A DNA stretch of 64,000 nt from JAEUIE01 sp047602475 (GTDB lineage Bacteria; Planctomycetota; Planctomycetia; Gemmatales; HRBIN36), in contig JASGHE010000004.1 in the NCBI GenBank assembly GCA_047602475.1, forward strand, positions 215,471-279,470, in the 5' to 3' direction. How positions within the stretch are numbered: position 1 is the stretch's first letter; every line of letters begins with the position of its first letter. This document shows, piece by piece, positions 1 through 8,548 of this stretch. The notes beneath the pieces are model-generated. The model ran no database searches. It was not told the DNA's origin and saw nothing but the letters and a program-made list of their open reading frames with translations. A program made the translations under genes and the position numbers.

Positions 1-161
1 CGCATGATCATGCGCATCGTCGTCGTCTTCCCGGATCCATTCGGGCCGATGAAACCATAGATGGAGCCAGCGGGCACGTTGAGAGAGAGGTTATCGACAG
101 CGATATGGGCGCCAAACCGTTTGGTCACCTGATCGATTACGACAGCGGCTTCGGGAGGCAT
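1..161 (-). CDS. ABC transporter ATP-binding protein, N-terminal part only
   Basis: Reading the reverse strand from an ATG at 161 gives about 53 residues beginning MPPEAAVVIDQVTKRFG, and the frame runs off the window edge. The Walker A motif GPNGSGKTT is visible near residue 40, preceded by the usual A-loop region (VTKRFGAHIAVDNLSL). It would couple ATP hydrolysis to transport by a membrane permease that must lie outside the window. The short N-terminus and the sequence style fit the multidrug/Nod-type exporter ATPases (CcmA class), but the substrate cannot be told from this fragment. Confidence 0.85.
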   Translation of the reverse strand, partial: MPPEAAVVIDQVTKRFGAHIAVDNLSLNVPAGSIYGFIGPNGSGKTTTMRMIM

Positions 162-230
162 AAAACATCCAGTGAATTGAATCTGTACCTTATTCGTTCG
201 CCGGGCTTGAGTATTGTAGGGCAAGTTGAA

Positions 231-322
231 CAGGCTGCCATCAACAATGGCAGCCTGAAGCGCCAGCGAGGGAGCGCGTGCAGTCGAAAGACGCCCCCTC
301 GTTGGCGATTCAGGCTGTCATG
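231..322. repeat. Family A inverted repeat, copy 1
   Basis: Outer arms at 247-272 and 296-321 are imperfect inverted copies (core cagcctgaagcgccagcgag). A second small hairpin at 231-257 pairs caggctgccat with atggcagcctg. The loop carries the family A signature gcgcgtgcagtcg. The right arm supplies the last three codons and the TGA stop of the reverse-strand gene that ends at 310, so the element is partly inside a coding sequence. Confidence 0.8.
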
Positions 323-1197
323 GTAACCCGTTCCCCCCGCCCCACGTTCAAACGTCTGGCTGCATGCCCATTCACCTCAGCCACCTCCAGGTAACCGCTG
401 CTCGATAGCAGCGTAATCAACTCGCCTTGCTGAGCATCTCCATAGGTCTTCACCATCCGATGGATCGTCTCGCTACCAATCCTGATCGAATTGATCCCGC
501 CTGCCAGCAAATCAGCGGCAATGTTGGTGATCAAATTGCCAAAGCGATCAACGAACACGACCTCACCCAGAATCACCCCCTCCTCCCGTCGCACAGTCGG
601 CAGACTCACCCGCTGCCAGAAATCAAGCCGTCGCCCCAACTCTTCCGGTGCAATCCCATTTGCCAATGCCGCCGCCCCCGGAGCGAAGATATCCCGCCCA
701 TGAAACGTATGACTGACGACCTCAAGTTGATACGCCCGATTACTCAACACATGCACCACCGGCTCCGTCATCGCCTCGATCAACGTCCACACCCCGTTGT
801 CCGGGCAAAGAATGAATTGCCCATTTATCTGCACACAGATAGGCAGCCGTTCCGTCCCCACGCCCGGATCAACCACCGCCACATGAATCGTCCCCGCTGG
901 ATACCACGGCACCACCTCCCGAAGAAAGTAAGCCGCCTGCATCACGTCCTGCGCTGGTATCTCATGACTCAGATCAACAAGATTCACTTCGGAAGACCGA
1001 CTGAGAATAACCCCCTTCATCACAGAGACATAAGGTGATGAGGTGCCAAAATCGGTCGTCAAAGTAACAAGCGGTGATTTGCGAGCCGGGTCGCGTAAGC
1101 GCCCGGAGTGCCCCCCGGAGTCGTCCTCAACACTATCCCCCTCCCAACCCGCAGAACTTGTCACGACTGCCCCCTCATACGACCACACCAAAATCAT
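310..1197 (-). CDS. SAM hydroxide adenosyltransferase (DUF62 family)
   Basis: Family members hydrolyse S-adenosylmethionine to adenosine and methionine using a bound hydroxide; relatives include fluorinase and chlorinase. Visible motifs are LVTLTTDFG (residues 43-51, SAM-binding Asp), DLSHEI (75-80), VVDPGVG (108-114), FHGRDIFAPGAA, and the C-terminal-domain motif VVFVDRFGNLITNI. At 295 residues it is slightly long for the family, because about 40 N-terminal residues precede the conserved core and look unstructured; a start further in is possible. It is divergent from the amidohydrolase gene starting 66 bases upstream. The final VTMTA-stop is encoded by the family A repeat, so the native C-terminus may have been altered by repeat insertion. 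Confidence 0.85.
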   Translation of the reverse strand: MILVWSYEGAVVTSSAGWEGDSVEDDSGGHSGRLRDPARKSPLVTLTTDFGTSSPYVSVMKGVILSRSSEVNLVDLSHEIPAQDVMQAAYFLREVVPWYPAGTIHVAVVDPGVGTERLPICVQINGQFILCPDNGVWTLIEAMTEPVVHVLSNRAYQLEVVSHTFHGRDIFAPGAAALANGIAPEELGRRLDFWQRVSLPTVRREEGVILGEVVFVDRFGNLITNIAADLLAGGINSIRIGSETIHRMVKTYGDAQQGELITLLSSSGYLEVAEVNGHAARRLNVGRGERVTMTA

Positions 1198-1263
1198 CCT
1201 ACTGGAATCCCCTCTCCGAGGCTGTTACGATGGAGCCTGCTCTTATCCCCCAATGCGATCAAC

Positions 1264-2814
1264 ATGACCTGGCTACTCTTTCTCCTGTTCATCCCCACCG
1301 CCAAACCCGAGCCCCCCGACATCCTCCTGCGCAACGCCACCGTCTACGACGGCTCCAACCTCCCCGGCGTCATCCGCGACGTCGCACTCAAAGGCGACCG
1401 CATCCAGGCCGTCGGCCAGAACCTCCAGGCCGGCCCCAACACCGAAGTCATTGATCTCACCGGCCTCATCCTCGCCCCAGGCTTCATCGATCTGCACACC
1501 CATAGCGACGATGACATCCTCCATCCCAAACACCGCAACAACCTCAACTACCTTACTCAGGGCGTGACCACCATCGTAACCGGCAACTGTGGCTTCGGCC
1601 CGACCGATGTGAAGGACTATTACGCCAAGCTCGATAGGAACAAACCGGGCAGCAATGTCTGTCACCTGATGCCGCACAACGCCCTCAAGAAGCAAGTGAT
1701 GGGCAACGTCAATCGCCCTGCAACCGCCGATGAGATGCGTAAGATGCTCGATCTGATGGAAGTCGGCATGAAGTCGGGCGCGTGGGGCCTATCGACCGGG
1801 CTCTACTACACGCCCGGCTCCTACTCCCAGTTGGATGAATTGGTCGCCCTCGCTGACATCGCCGGCAAGCACAAGGGCATCTATGCCAGCCACATTCGCG
1901 ATGAGGGCGTCGGCCTGATGGACTCTATCGAGGAAGCCCTCACCATCGGTCAGCGTGCTCAACTACCGGTACATATCTCGCATCTCAAGTCGGATGGGCG
2001 AGCACAATGGGGAAGATCGCCGGCACTCCTCTCCCGCCTGCAACTCGCCCGCAAGACTCAACCCGTCACCGCTGATCAGTATCCGTACACCGCTGCCAGC
2101 ACCTCGCTCCAGGCCGTTGTCATCCCGCCGAAGTACCGTGAAGGCACGTTCAAAGAGATGGTCGCCCGCTTCGACGATCCCAAGATCGGCCCAGCGATGC
2201 GCGACGCGGTCAAGCAGCGCATCAAGGATAGCGATGGCGGCAAAGACATCCGCATCGCCCGCTACGGCCCCAAGCCCGCCTGGCAGGGCAAGGACCTTGC
2301 TGCCATCGCCAGGCAAGAAAAGCGTGAGCCACTGGAGATCGTTATTGAGATCGAATCGATGGGCGGCGCGCAAATCGTCGACTTCTGCATGAGCGAGGAA
2401 GACATGCGCCTAATCGCCCAGCAGGACTTCGTCGCCACCGCCAGCGACGGTGCCGCCAAGTCGCCCGATGATACCGTCCCCCACCCCCGCAACTACGGCA
2501 CCTTCTCCCGCAAGATCGGCCGCTTGGGCATCGAAGAACGCATGTTCCCTCTCGAACAGGCCATCCGCTCCGCCACCGGGCTACCCGCCGATATCCTTCA
2601 CCTGAAAGACCGAGGCTACCTCAAGCCCGGCTACTTCGCCGACCTGGTCGCCTTCGATCCGGAGAAGTTCCGAGATAAAGCCAGTTACGAAAAGCCCCAC
2701 CAATACTCCACGGGAGTGATCTACCTCTTCGTCAACGGCATCCCCACCATCGAAAAAGGCCAATTCACTAACAGGCTCAACGGCCGCGCCCTGCGGATGA
2801 ACGACGGACGATGA
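1264..2814 (+). CDS. N-acyl-D-amino-acid deacylase-like amidohydrolase (secreted)
   Basis: An amidohydrolase-superfamily enzyme of the D-aminoacylase type, expected to release D-amino acids or related N-acyl compounds. The metal-binding signature FIDLHTHSD sits near residues 75-82, followed by GVTTIVTGNCGFGP, YASHIRDEG, VHISHLKSDG and the late catalytic-Asp region VATASDGA. The 516-residue length fits the family. I chose the ATG at 1264 because it gives a hydrophobic leader (MTWLLFLLFIPTAKPEPP) right before the conserved start of the fold; the frame is open further upstream, but that part is Arg/Pro-rich and overlaps the divergent gene. The leader suggests export. The substrate is inferred from family only. 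Confidence 0.85.
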   Translation: MTWLLFLLFIPTAKPEPPDILLRNATVYDGSNLPGVIRDVALKGDRIQAVGQNLQAGPNTEVIDLTGLILAPGFIDLHTHSDDDILHPKHRNNLNYLTQGVTTIVTGNCGFGPTDVKDYYAKLDRNKPGSNVCHLMPHNALKKQVMGNVNRPATADEMRKMLDLMEVGMKSGAWGLSTGLYYTPGSYSQLDELVALADIAGKHKGIYASHIRDEGVGLMDSIEEALTIGQRAQLPVHISHLKSDGRAQWGRSPALLSRLQLARKTQPVTADQYPYTAASTSLQAVVIPPKYREGTFKEMVARFDDPKIGPAMRDAVKQRIKDSDGGKDIRIARYGPKPAWQGKDLAAIARQEKREPLEIVIEIESMGGAQIVDFCMSEEDMRLIAQQDFVATASDGAAKSPDDTVPHPRNYGTFSRKIGRLGIEERMFPLEQAIRSATGLPADILHLKDRGYLKPGYFADLVAFDPEKFRDKASYEKPHQYSTGVIYLFVNGIPTIEKGQFTNRLNGRALRMNDGR

Positions 2815-2830
2815 TGATACGCACCATCAC

Positions 2831-2905
2831 CATGACAGCCTGAAGTGCCAGCGAGGGGCGCGTGCGATCGCACGGTTCACCCTCGCTAACGCGTCGGGCT
2901 GTCAT
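2831..2905. repeat. Family A inverted repeat, copy 2
   Basis: Arms 2832-2857 (atgacagcctgaagtgccag...) and 2880-2905 are inverted copies. The loop contains gcgcgtgcgatcgcac, very close to the loops of the other family A copies even though the arms differ at several positions. It lies 17 bases after the amidohydrolase stop and may act as a transcript 3' hairpin. Confidence 0.85.
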
Positions 2906-2973
2906 CAATCCCAGAATTCCATTGCATCCCACCGACTCTCCCGGTACTGTGCCTTCACCCCAAGGAGATTCTC

Positions 2974-3507
2974 ATGAAATTCCTCACCCGATTGAGTTTA
3001 TCCCTCCTGCTGATCATTCCAGTTGCCCTGATCGCTCAGGATCTCTCCAAACAGACCTTCACGAAGTTCACTTCCAAGGAAGGCAAGTTCAATGTCTTGT
3101 TTCCCGGCAAGCCCCAGGAACAGAAGCAGACCAAGTCCACCGAACTCGGTGATATCCAAATCAAGATGTTCATCGTACCCATCGGCAATGATTCGGCATT
3201 CTTCGTCAGCTTCAACGATAATCCCGAGGCATTGAAGAACAGCGACCCTATGCAAATGCTTGAAGGCGCCCGCAACGGCGTCCAAGGCAAGGAAGGCGAA
3301 CTCGTCAGCGATGAAGCGATCAAGTTCGGCCCTGATAAACTGCCGGGACGCAGGTTCCTGATCAAGAAGCCGGGCGGCACCTATGTGAGAAGCATGGTCA
3401 TCCTGAATGGGTTGCGGCTCTATCAGGTCATGGTGATCGGCAAAAAGGAATTCGTCGAAGCCAAGGAAGTCGACAAGTTCTACAAGTCCTTCGAGCTGAC
3501 GAAATAG
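2974..3507 (+). CDS. Secreted protein of unknown function, tandem paralogue 1
   Basis: A 177-residue protein with a clear signal peptide (MKFLTRLSLSLLLIIPVALIAQ, cleavage likely after AQ). The mature part starts with a motif of the type KFTSKEGKFNVLFPGKP, followed by mixed alpha/beta sequence and the block KFGPDKLPGRRFLI. No catalytic motif is visible. The 'FPGKP' style start is common in small planctomycete secreted proteins of unknown function. An RBS (aaggag at about 2960) supports the ATG. The next gene is a full-length paralogue of the same length 45 bases downstream, so this pair arose by tandem duplication. Confidence 0.8.
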   Translation: MKFLTRLSLSLLLIIPVALIAQDLSKQTFTKFTSKEGKFNVLFPGKPQEQKQTKSTELGDIQIKMFIVPIGNDSAFFVSFNDNPEALKNSDPMQMLEGARNGVQGKEGELVSDEAIKFGPDKLPGRRFLIKKPGGTYVRSMVILNGLRLYQVMVIGKKEFVEAKEVDKFYKSFELTK

Positions 3508-3552
3508 CCAGCCAATGCTTCCGATACTTAGCCAACAACGTACGAGATTTCA

Positions 3553-4086
3553 ATGAAGCCTATCTTCCGACTTTGTTTCACTCTGCTGCTGATCATGTCG
3601 GCTACTCTTCTTGCCCAGGATCTGTCCAAGAAGACCTTCGAGAAGTTCACTTCCAAAGATGGAAAGTTCAGCGCCTCGTTCCCGGGTAAACCATTGGTAC
3701 GGAAGGAGACTAAGTCCAGCGAACTCGGCGATATCCAGACCAACTTATTCTTTGTGCCCATCGGTAATCATTCGACATTCTATATCACAGTCACGGATAA
3801 ACCCGAAGCATGGAAGAACACCGATCCAGTGGAATTGCTCGAACGCGCCCGCAACGGCGTCAAGGGAAAGGATGGTGAAATCGTCACTGATGAAGGGATC
3901 AAGTTCGGCCCTGATAAATTGCCCGGACGGCGGTTCCTCATCATGAAGACGGAGGTGACCTATGTCAAGAACATCATAGTCCTCAAAGGGTTACGGCTCT
4001 ACCAGGTCGCTGTACAAGGCAAGAGGGAATTTGTCGAATCTAAGGAAGTCGACAAGTTCTTCGAGTCCTTCGAATTGACTAAGTAA
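3553..4086 (+). CDS. Secreted protein of unknown function, tandem paralogue 2
   Basis: Also 177 residues, collinear with the preceding gene with no evident gaps. Shared blocks include QDLSK, KFTSK, GKFGPDKLPGRRFLI-type sequence, GLRLYQV and the C-terminal SFELTK. The signal peptide is MKPIFRLCFTLLLIMSATLLAQ. The two proteins differ mostly at surface-like charged positions (for example KKPGG versus MKTEV), which suggests an old duplication with both copies under constraint. Function unknown; they may be partners or variants of one envelope protein. Confidence 0.8.
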   Translation: MKPIFRLCFTLLLIMSATLLAQDLSKKTFEKFTSKDGKFSASFPGKPLVRKETKSSELGDIQTNLFFVPIGNHSTFYITVTDKPEAWKNTDPVELLERARNGVKGKDGEIVTDEGIKFGPDKLPGRRFLIMKTEVTYVKNIIVLKGLRLYQVAVQGKREFVESKEVDKFFESFELTK

Positions 4087-4201
4087 CTAGCTGCTGTCCT
4101 CGCGCTGACTGGTAACGGAAGTCGCCAGACTTCCGAATAGGATCGAAACGGTACTCTTTGCGAGTTCCGCTATTTTGATGTGGATTCTGGAGTCGTCTGA
4201 A

Positions 4202-5974
4202 ATGTCTCTATGGGCTGCTGAGGTCTTCAGGCAAAACCTTGATCCCCTCAACAGCCCATGGCTTTCCACCATCCTGGCTGCGCTGCCCGTCGTCGCGCTC
4301 TTCGTGTTCCTCGTTCCCATGCGCTGGTTGGCACCCAAGGCGGCGCTCGGCGGGGCCATCCTTGCCATCCTTGTCGCCATCTTCGTCTTCAACATGCCGA
4401 CCAATAAGGCCTTTGCCGCCATGGCCTATGGCATGGCATTTGGCCTCATGCCCGTCGGCTGGAACATCCTCTGTGCGATGTTCCTCTACAACATCACCGT
4501 CGAGACCGGCCAGTTCGCCATCATCCGCCGTTCGGTGGCGAGCGTCTCCCCCGATGTCCGCATCCAGGCTATCCTCGTCGGCTTCTGCTTCGGCGCCTTT
4601 CTCGAAGGCGCTGCCGGCGGAGGCACCCCCGTCGCCATCTGTGCCGCCATCATGGTCGGCCTCGGCTTCAAGCCCTTCCAGGCCGCCATCCTCTGCCTCA
4701 TCGCCAACACCAGTCCCGTCGCTTACGGCGGTCTCGGCTCGCCTCTCATCGTCCTTGGCGGCGTCACCGGCATGAACACCGACATGCTTTCCGTTATGGC
4801 TGGCTTCCAACTTCCCCTCTTCTCGCTCCTCATCCCCATTTGGATGGTCAAATGTATGGCCACCTGGAAGCAAACCTGGGAAGTCATGCCCGCGTTACTG
4901 GTCGCCGGCGGCAGTTTTGCCGTCTTCCAGTTCACCTTTGCCACCATTCACTACTGGGTGCCCAGCGTCGTGCTCTACAACATGACCGACATCGGCGGCG
5001 GCATCTTCGCACTGCTCACTACTTCCTTCTTCCTCCGGTACTGGAAACCGAAGAACATCCTCGTCTACGAATTGCCCAAGATCAATGCCATCAGCGCCGA
5101 TCTGGAGTGGTCTGAAACTGCCCCTTTGACTTTAAGGCGCGTCGTTACCGCCTGGTCGCCCTACGTGCTGATGTCGGTGGCCCTCTTCTCCGCAGGGCTT
5201 TTACGGCAGACCGAGATCCGCAACACGCCCAAGATCGTTCACTTCGCCGGGCCATTCCAGTCCAGCTACATCTTTCCCGTGCCTTATCTTTATGAAAGCG
5301 TCTATCGGGACCAGAAGCTGCAACTCAAAGACAAGCCGGAAGCCCCGGAGTCGGCGTCATATGAACTCAGTTGGGCGACGGCGGCTGGTACAGCGGTCTT
5401 GCTGGCTGCCTTGGTCTCCATTGCCATGCTGCGCATGAACCGACAGCAGGTCTGGAATGTAGTCAAGAAAACCGTCTGGCAGATGCGCATTCCCATCCCC
5501 ACCATTGCGCTCATGCTTGGCCTCAGCTATGTCACACGTTTCTCCGGCATGGACGCCAGCCTGGGCTTCGCTTTTGCAGGCACCGGCGTGATGTACCCCT
5601 TCTTCGCCGCCATCCTCGGTTGGCTCGGCGTCTTTCTCACCGGCACCGATGCCGGTAGCAATGCCCTTTTTGGGAGTCTACAGAAGATCGCCGCCACCAC
5701 GGTCTACCAGGAACACGGCCTCGCCTTTGGCGGCATGAGTCTCGATCAGGCCCAGACCCTCATCTGCACCACCAACAGCACCGGCGGCGTGATGGGAAAG
5801 ATGATCGATGCCCAAAGCATCTGCGTCTCCACCGCCGCCACTAATCAGATTGGCAGAGAAGCTGACATCTTCAAGTCGGTCGTCTGGCACAGTATCGTGC
5901 TCGCCTGTCTCATCGGCATCCTCGCCCTGCTGCAAGCCTATGTCTGGCCTTTCCAGGCGATGGTGCCCAAATAG
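4202..5974 (+). CDS. L-lactate permease family transporter
   Basis: A polytopic membrane protein of about 590 residues with a dozen or more hydrophobic segments. It matches the LctP/GlcA family: an early block FGLMPVGWNILCAMFLYNIT, then FCFGAFLEGAAGGGTPVAI, SPVAYGGLGSPLIVLG, and the late FLTGTDAGSNALFGSLQ and NSTGGVMGKMIDAQSI. The family imports L-lactate or glycolate with protons. The frame opens at a TTG at 4175, but the ATG at 4202 has a GGAG about 10 bases upstream and is preferred. It is about 40-60 residues longer than typical members because of a hydrophilic loop in the middle (PEAPESASYE region). It ends 4 bases before a convergent gene. No lactate dehydrogenase lies nearby. Confidence 0.88.
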   Translation: MSLWAAEVFRQNLDPLNSPWLSTILAALPVVALFVFLVPMRWLAPKAALGGAILAILVAIFVFNMPTNKAFAAMAYGMAFGLMPVGWNILCAMFLYNITVETGQFAIIRRSVASVSPDVRIQAILVGFCFGAFLEGAAGGGTPVAICAAIMVGLGFKPFQAAILCLIANTSPVAYGGLGSPLIVLGGVTGMNTDMLSVMAGFQLPLFSLLIPIWMVKCMATWKQTWEVMPALLVAGGSFAVFQFTFATIHYWVPSVVLYNMTDIGGGIFALLTTSFFLRYWKPKNILVYELPKINAISADLEWSETAPLTLRRVVTAWSPYVLMSVALFSAGLLRQTEIRNTPKIVHFAGPFQSSYIFPVPYLYESVYRDQKLQLKDKPEAPESASYELSWATAAGTAVLLAALVSIAMLRMNRQQVWNVVKKTVWQMRIPIPTIALMLGLSYVTRFSGMDASLGFAFAGTGVMYPFFAAILGWLGVFLTGTDAGSNALFGSLQKIAATTVYQEHGLAFGGMSLDQAQTLICTTNSTGGVMGKMIDAQSICVSTAATNQIGREADIFKSVVWHSIVLACLIGILALLQAYVWPFQAMVPK

Positions 5975-5977
5975 CCG

Positions 5978-6868
5978 CTACTTCTTGATCATCGGCAGCG
6001 CATCCCAGGCCTTTTGAAACTCATTCTTGTTCTTGAACTTGCCTTCGGTCACCTGCTGCGTCAATGCTTTCACTTTCGTAGTCTGTTCCTTCAGCTTAGC
6101 CAGTCTCGCCTTCTGATCTGTCTGCGCCTGGGCATTGTCAGCGACCTTCCACCAGCTTCCTTCGGTGACAGCATCGAGGAAAACTTCTTGGGCTGCTTCC
6201 TTGGGCGTGTCGCTGCCTGGAGCATCCAGCATCGTAAACTCTATGACTTTGATCTTCGCTTTGCCGTCCGTAGTGTTGGTGACTTCGACGATGTCGAAGC
6301 GTTTATTCGTCGGGAACAGATAGGCGTTCAGTCGAGAGGCCTCGTTCTCGTTGAGAACCGCCAGCACTTCATCGTCGGCAAACCGCCCCTCGACTTCCGC
6401 CAGCAAAGCCTGGTAAGCCGTCCTGAGTTCCCGGTTGCTCTGATAGAGCTCCTCGAGTTGCTTCCGTTGCGGCCCTGGCTGTATGGCCTGGTACTCTTCG
6501 AAGCTCAGTATTCGGTTTGCCTGTTCCAGAAGCATCACCGCTTCATGCGGCGAAGATGCCCTGTTGGCATTAGGCAGGGCCCCAGATGTTCCACTGGAAG
6601 GCGCAGCCATGCCCATCGACTTCTTCAACTGATTGAAGTTGTTCGCCATCGCAATGTCAGCCTGCAACTTGCTCAGCTCCCCTCTCAATTGGTTCAACTG
6701 GTTCTGGACCTGGAACACATCGGAGCCGTAGCGGGACGAACGATCCACGAAATGATCCATCATCTTGGTCAGGTGCAGCAGGATCGCGGCAGAGCTCAAC
6801 ACCAGTGAAGCGATAATGATCGCCCAAACGCCGACAGAAAGTTGTTTGGTAGGGGATTCGTTACTCAT
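5978..6868 (-). CDS. Membrane-anchored coiled-coil protein of unknown function
   Basis: A 296-residue protein with one N-terminal transmembrane helix (VWAIIIASLVLSSAAILLHL) after a short cytoplasmic tail, then a heptad-rich stretch (QVQNQLNQLRGELSKLQADI) predicted to form a coiled coil, a Ser/Ala-rich linker, and a second helical region with an alpha/beta middle section (DIVEVTNTTDGKAKIKVIEF). The C-terminal 50 residues are again charged and helical. I chose the ATG at 6868 because GGAG lies 9 bases upstream; the ATG at 6883 has no RBS. No known family is recognised. It could be a periplasmic scaffold or stalk protein. Confidence 0.75.
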   Translation of the reverse strand: MSNESPTKQLSVGVWAIIIASLVLSSAAILLHLTKMMDHFVDRSSRYGSDVFQVQNQLNQLRGELSKLQADIAMANNFNQLKKSMGMAAPSSGTSGALPNANRASSPHEAVMLLEQANRILSFEEYQAIQPGPQRKQLEELYQSNRELRTAYQALLAEVEGRFADDEVLAVLNENEASRLNAYLFPTNKRFDIVEVTNTTDGKAKIKVIEFTMLDAPGSDTPKEAAQEVFLDAVTEGSWWKVADNAQAQTDQKARLAKLKEQTTKVKALTQQVTEGKFKNKNEFQKAWDALPMIKK

Positions 6869-6940
6869 GGGAACGGACTCCATGGATCATGACGGACAGA
6901 TGAGTTTAACCTTAACAGGACAGGAATGCATGGTATAATC

Positions 6941-7188
6941 GCTGTCTTTTGCCCGAAGGGCATACGGCGAATAGCCCAGGGTTGCCGTAGCGAGCGGAGC
7001 GATGCATAGGCTACCCTGGGTATGAAGTCGGAATGTTGTATTAATGCTCTGAAAGAGCTTCGGAACGATTGTATAGTTCCGGTCGCCCTTCAGGCGACAG
7101 CCATCATTATTGATTCAAACCCAGGGTAGCGAGGAATACCTCGCAACCCTGGGCTATTCGCCGTATGCCCGTTGGGCAAAAGACAGGC
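6941..7188. repeat. Long inverted repeat with 45-base arms
   Basis: Arm 6941-6985 (gctgtcttttgcccgaaggg...) is an almost exact inverted copy of 7143-7188. Inside lies a second pair built on ccctggg (taccctgggtatgaag and cccagggtagcgagg). The gap between 6868 and 7231 contains essentially only this element; no gene is visible in it. Confidence 0.9.
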
Positions 7189-7230
7189 ATGATGGTCTAC
7201 TACTGAAAGAAGTGTAGACACCTCTGGATT

Positions 7231-8346
7231 TTAGGTAATGGAGACATTTGCTAGGCAGGCTGCCCCAGTCCTCGTCTCCTTCGCCCGCGCGAAAAACAAC
7301 GGCGGCACGAACAGCACACCCGCCATCACCAGGATCGATACATCGCCGGAGACATCGTTCGAGGCATATTCAATGATCGGCTGACGTTTGACGATGTTTG
7401 GCTGAGCATCTTTGCTGAAATAGACATCGCCGGGAGCGAGAGTGTAGGGCCAGTTGTCTTCGTATTCGGTGAGATAGAACTTGGCAGGACCTGTCTCGGC
7501 GGGGAGCTTCAATTGTTCCAGCACCTTGGTTCGTGCTTCAGGCTTCATCGGCCCGGCCCAGGCGACCTTGCCTGACCAAGCAGGGTCTTTCACGCTGGCA
7601 GCATAGTTACCGTGGAAACTGGTATCAGCCAGGACGTAGATACGGAGCAGGCGATTTTTCTGATTCAGCTTGGTGCCCATGTCGCCGTAGGCAGGTTCAC
7701 GGTAGGGGAAGAGGGGTTTCTCGGTCTTGAAGCTCATCCGCAGGGCGGAGGCTTCGACGAGTTTCTTGTTAGCCTCGGCTTTGTCTTTGACGGCGACCTT
7801 GAGGGCTGTGAACTTCCAGCCCTGATCGATGTAGGGTTGAGCCCAGGCGGCCAACTCGGTGGTGTAGGCGTAGCCATGGTCTTTCAGCCAGGTGGTCAGA
7901 GCGCTGGAGGACTTCGCTTCGAGAACGACTGCCTGGAAGCCGGCGACTTGCTTTTCTTGGAGTACGATCACAGCAGACTTGCCTGTGGTCGCCATGACAA
8001 CCGATTTGGCGTCGCTACAGCCACACCCCATGCCTCCACCGGCATGAGCTTTATAGATGATTTCCGGCTCGGTTAACTTCTTCAGCGTATCAAACGCCTC
8101 GTTTCCCGATTCGCTCAACTCCGGTTCGCTGGGCGAGGGGATGATGAAACCAAAGTCCTGATCCTCTGCGGCGAAGGATGCCTTGCGGATGAAGTGCTGT
8201 TTCTGTTGAGCCGCATCCCAGAGGATGATGACCGTTTGATCTGCATTCATGATCGGTTTGCCGCTACGCCCCACCGGGCAGCAGGCTTGGAGTTGAGCAG
8301 CCAGCAGGATGGTGGCGAAAGAGGCCGACAGGAGTAGCGGTTTCAT
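7231..8346 (-). CDS. DUF2330 domain secreted/membrane protein
   Basis: A 371-residue protein with a signal peptide (MKPLLLSASFATILLAAQLQA) directly followed by CCPVGRSG and the DUF2330 hallmark in which NADQTVIILWD leads into FGFIIPSPSEPELSES. A GCGCSDAKS cluster sits near residue 107. The C-terminus carries one hydrophobic segment (ILVMAGVLFVPPLFFA), so the protein is probably anchored with the domain outside the cytoplasm. The family occurs in planctomycetes, myxobacteria and actinobacteria and has no established function. An RBS (GGGAG) precedes the ATG. The gene sits between two intergenic inverted repeats and has no operon partner. Confidence 0.85.
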   Translation of the reverse strand: MKPLLLSASFATILLAAQLQACCPVGRSGKPIMNADQTVIILWDAAQQKQHFIRKASFAAEDQDFGFIIPSPSEPELSESGNEAFDTLKKLTEPEIIYKAHAGGGMGCGCSDAKSVVMATTGKSAVIVLQEKQVAGFQAVVLEAKSSSALTTWLKDHGYAYTTELAAWAQPYIDQGWKFTALKVAVKDKAEANKKLVEASALRMSFKTEKPLFPYREPAYGDMGTKLNQKNRLLRIYVLADTSFHGNYAASVKDPAWSGKVAWAGPMKPEARTKVLEQLKLPAETGPAKFYLTEYEDNWPYTLAPGDVYFSKDAQPNIVKRQPIIEYASNDVSGDVSILVMAGVLFVPPLFFARAKETRTGAACLANVSIT

Positions 8347-8436
8347 ATCGATGGCTCCCTGGGGTATGAAGGTAAGATGTTGACGGGCTTGATTTATTCC
8401 GAACCATCAGACGCAATATTCGGTTGCGATGTATTG

Positions 8437-8530
8437 TCTGGCTGCTCCCCTTACCAAGGGGAGTTTGGGTGGGGTTCTTTCATGAGACCTAACCCTCTCT
8501 AACTCCCCCTTGGTAAGGGGGAGAACCAGA
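8437..8530. repeat. Family C inverted repeat (ccccttaccaagggg type)
   Basis: Arm tctggctgctccccttaccaagggg at 8437-8461 is mirrored by cccccttggtaagggggagaaccaga at 8505-8530. The inner parts ggagtttgggtggggttct and aaccctctctaactccccc are the same motif that recurs in a tandem array at 32053-32246. Confidence 0.85.
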
Positions 8531-8548
8531 CGAGTCCTCTCAACACAT

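Noticed and set aside
427..1038. Long open frame on the forward strand opposite the SAM hydrolase
   Set aside because: It is Arg/His/Pro-rich and has no conserved motif; it is the antisense shadow of the real gene.
1108..1263. Longer N-terminus for the amidohydrolase
   Set aside because: The extra residues are Arg/Pro/His-rich, overlap the divergent gene, and hide the signal peptide that begins at 1264.
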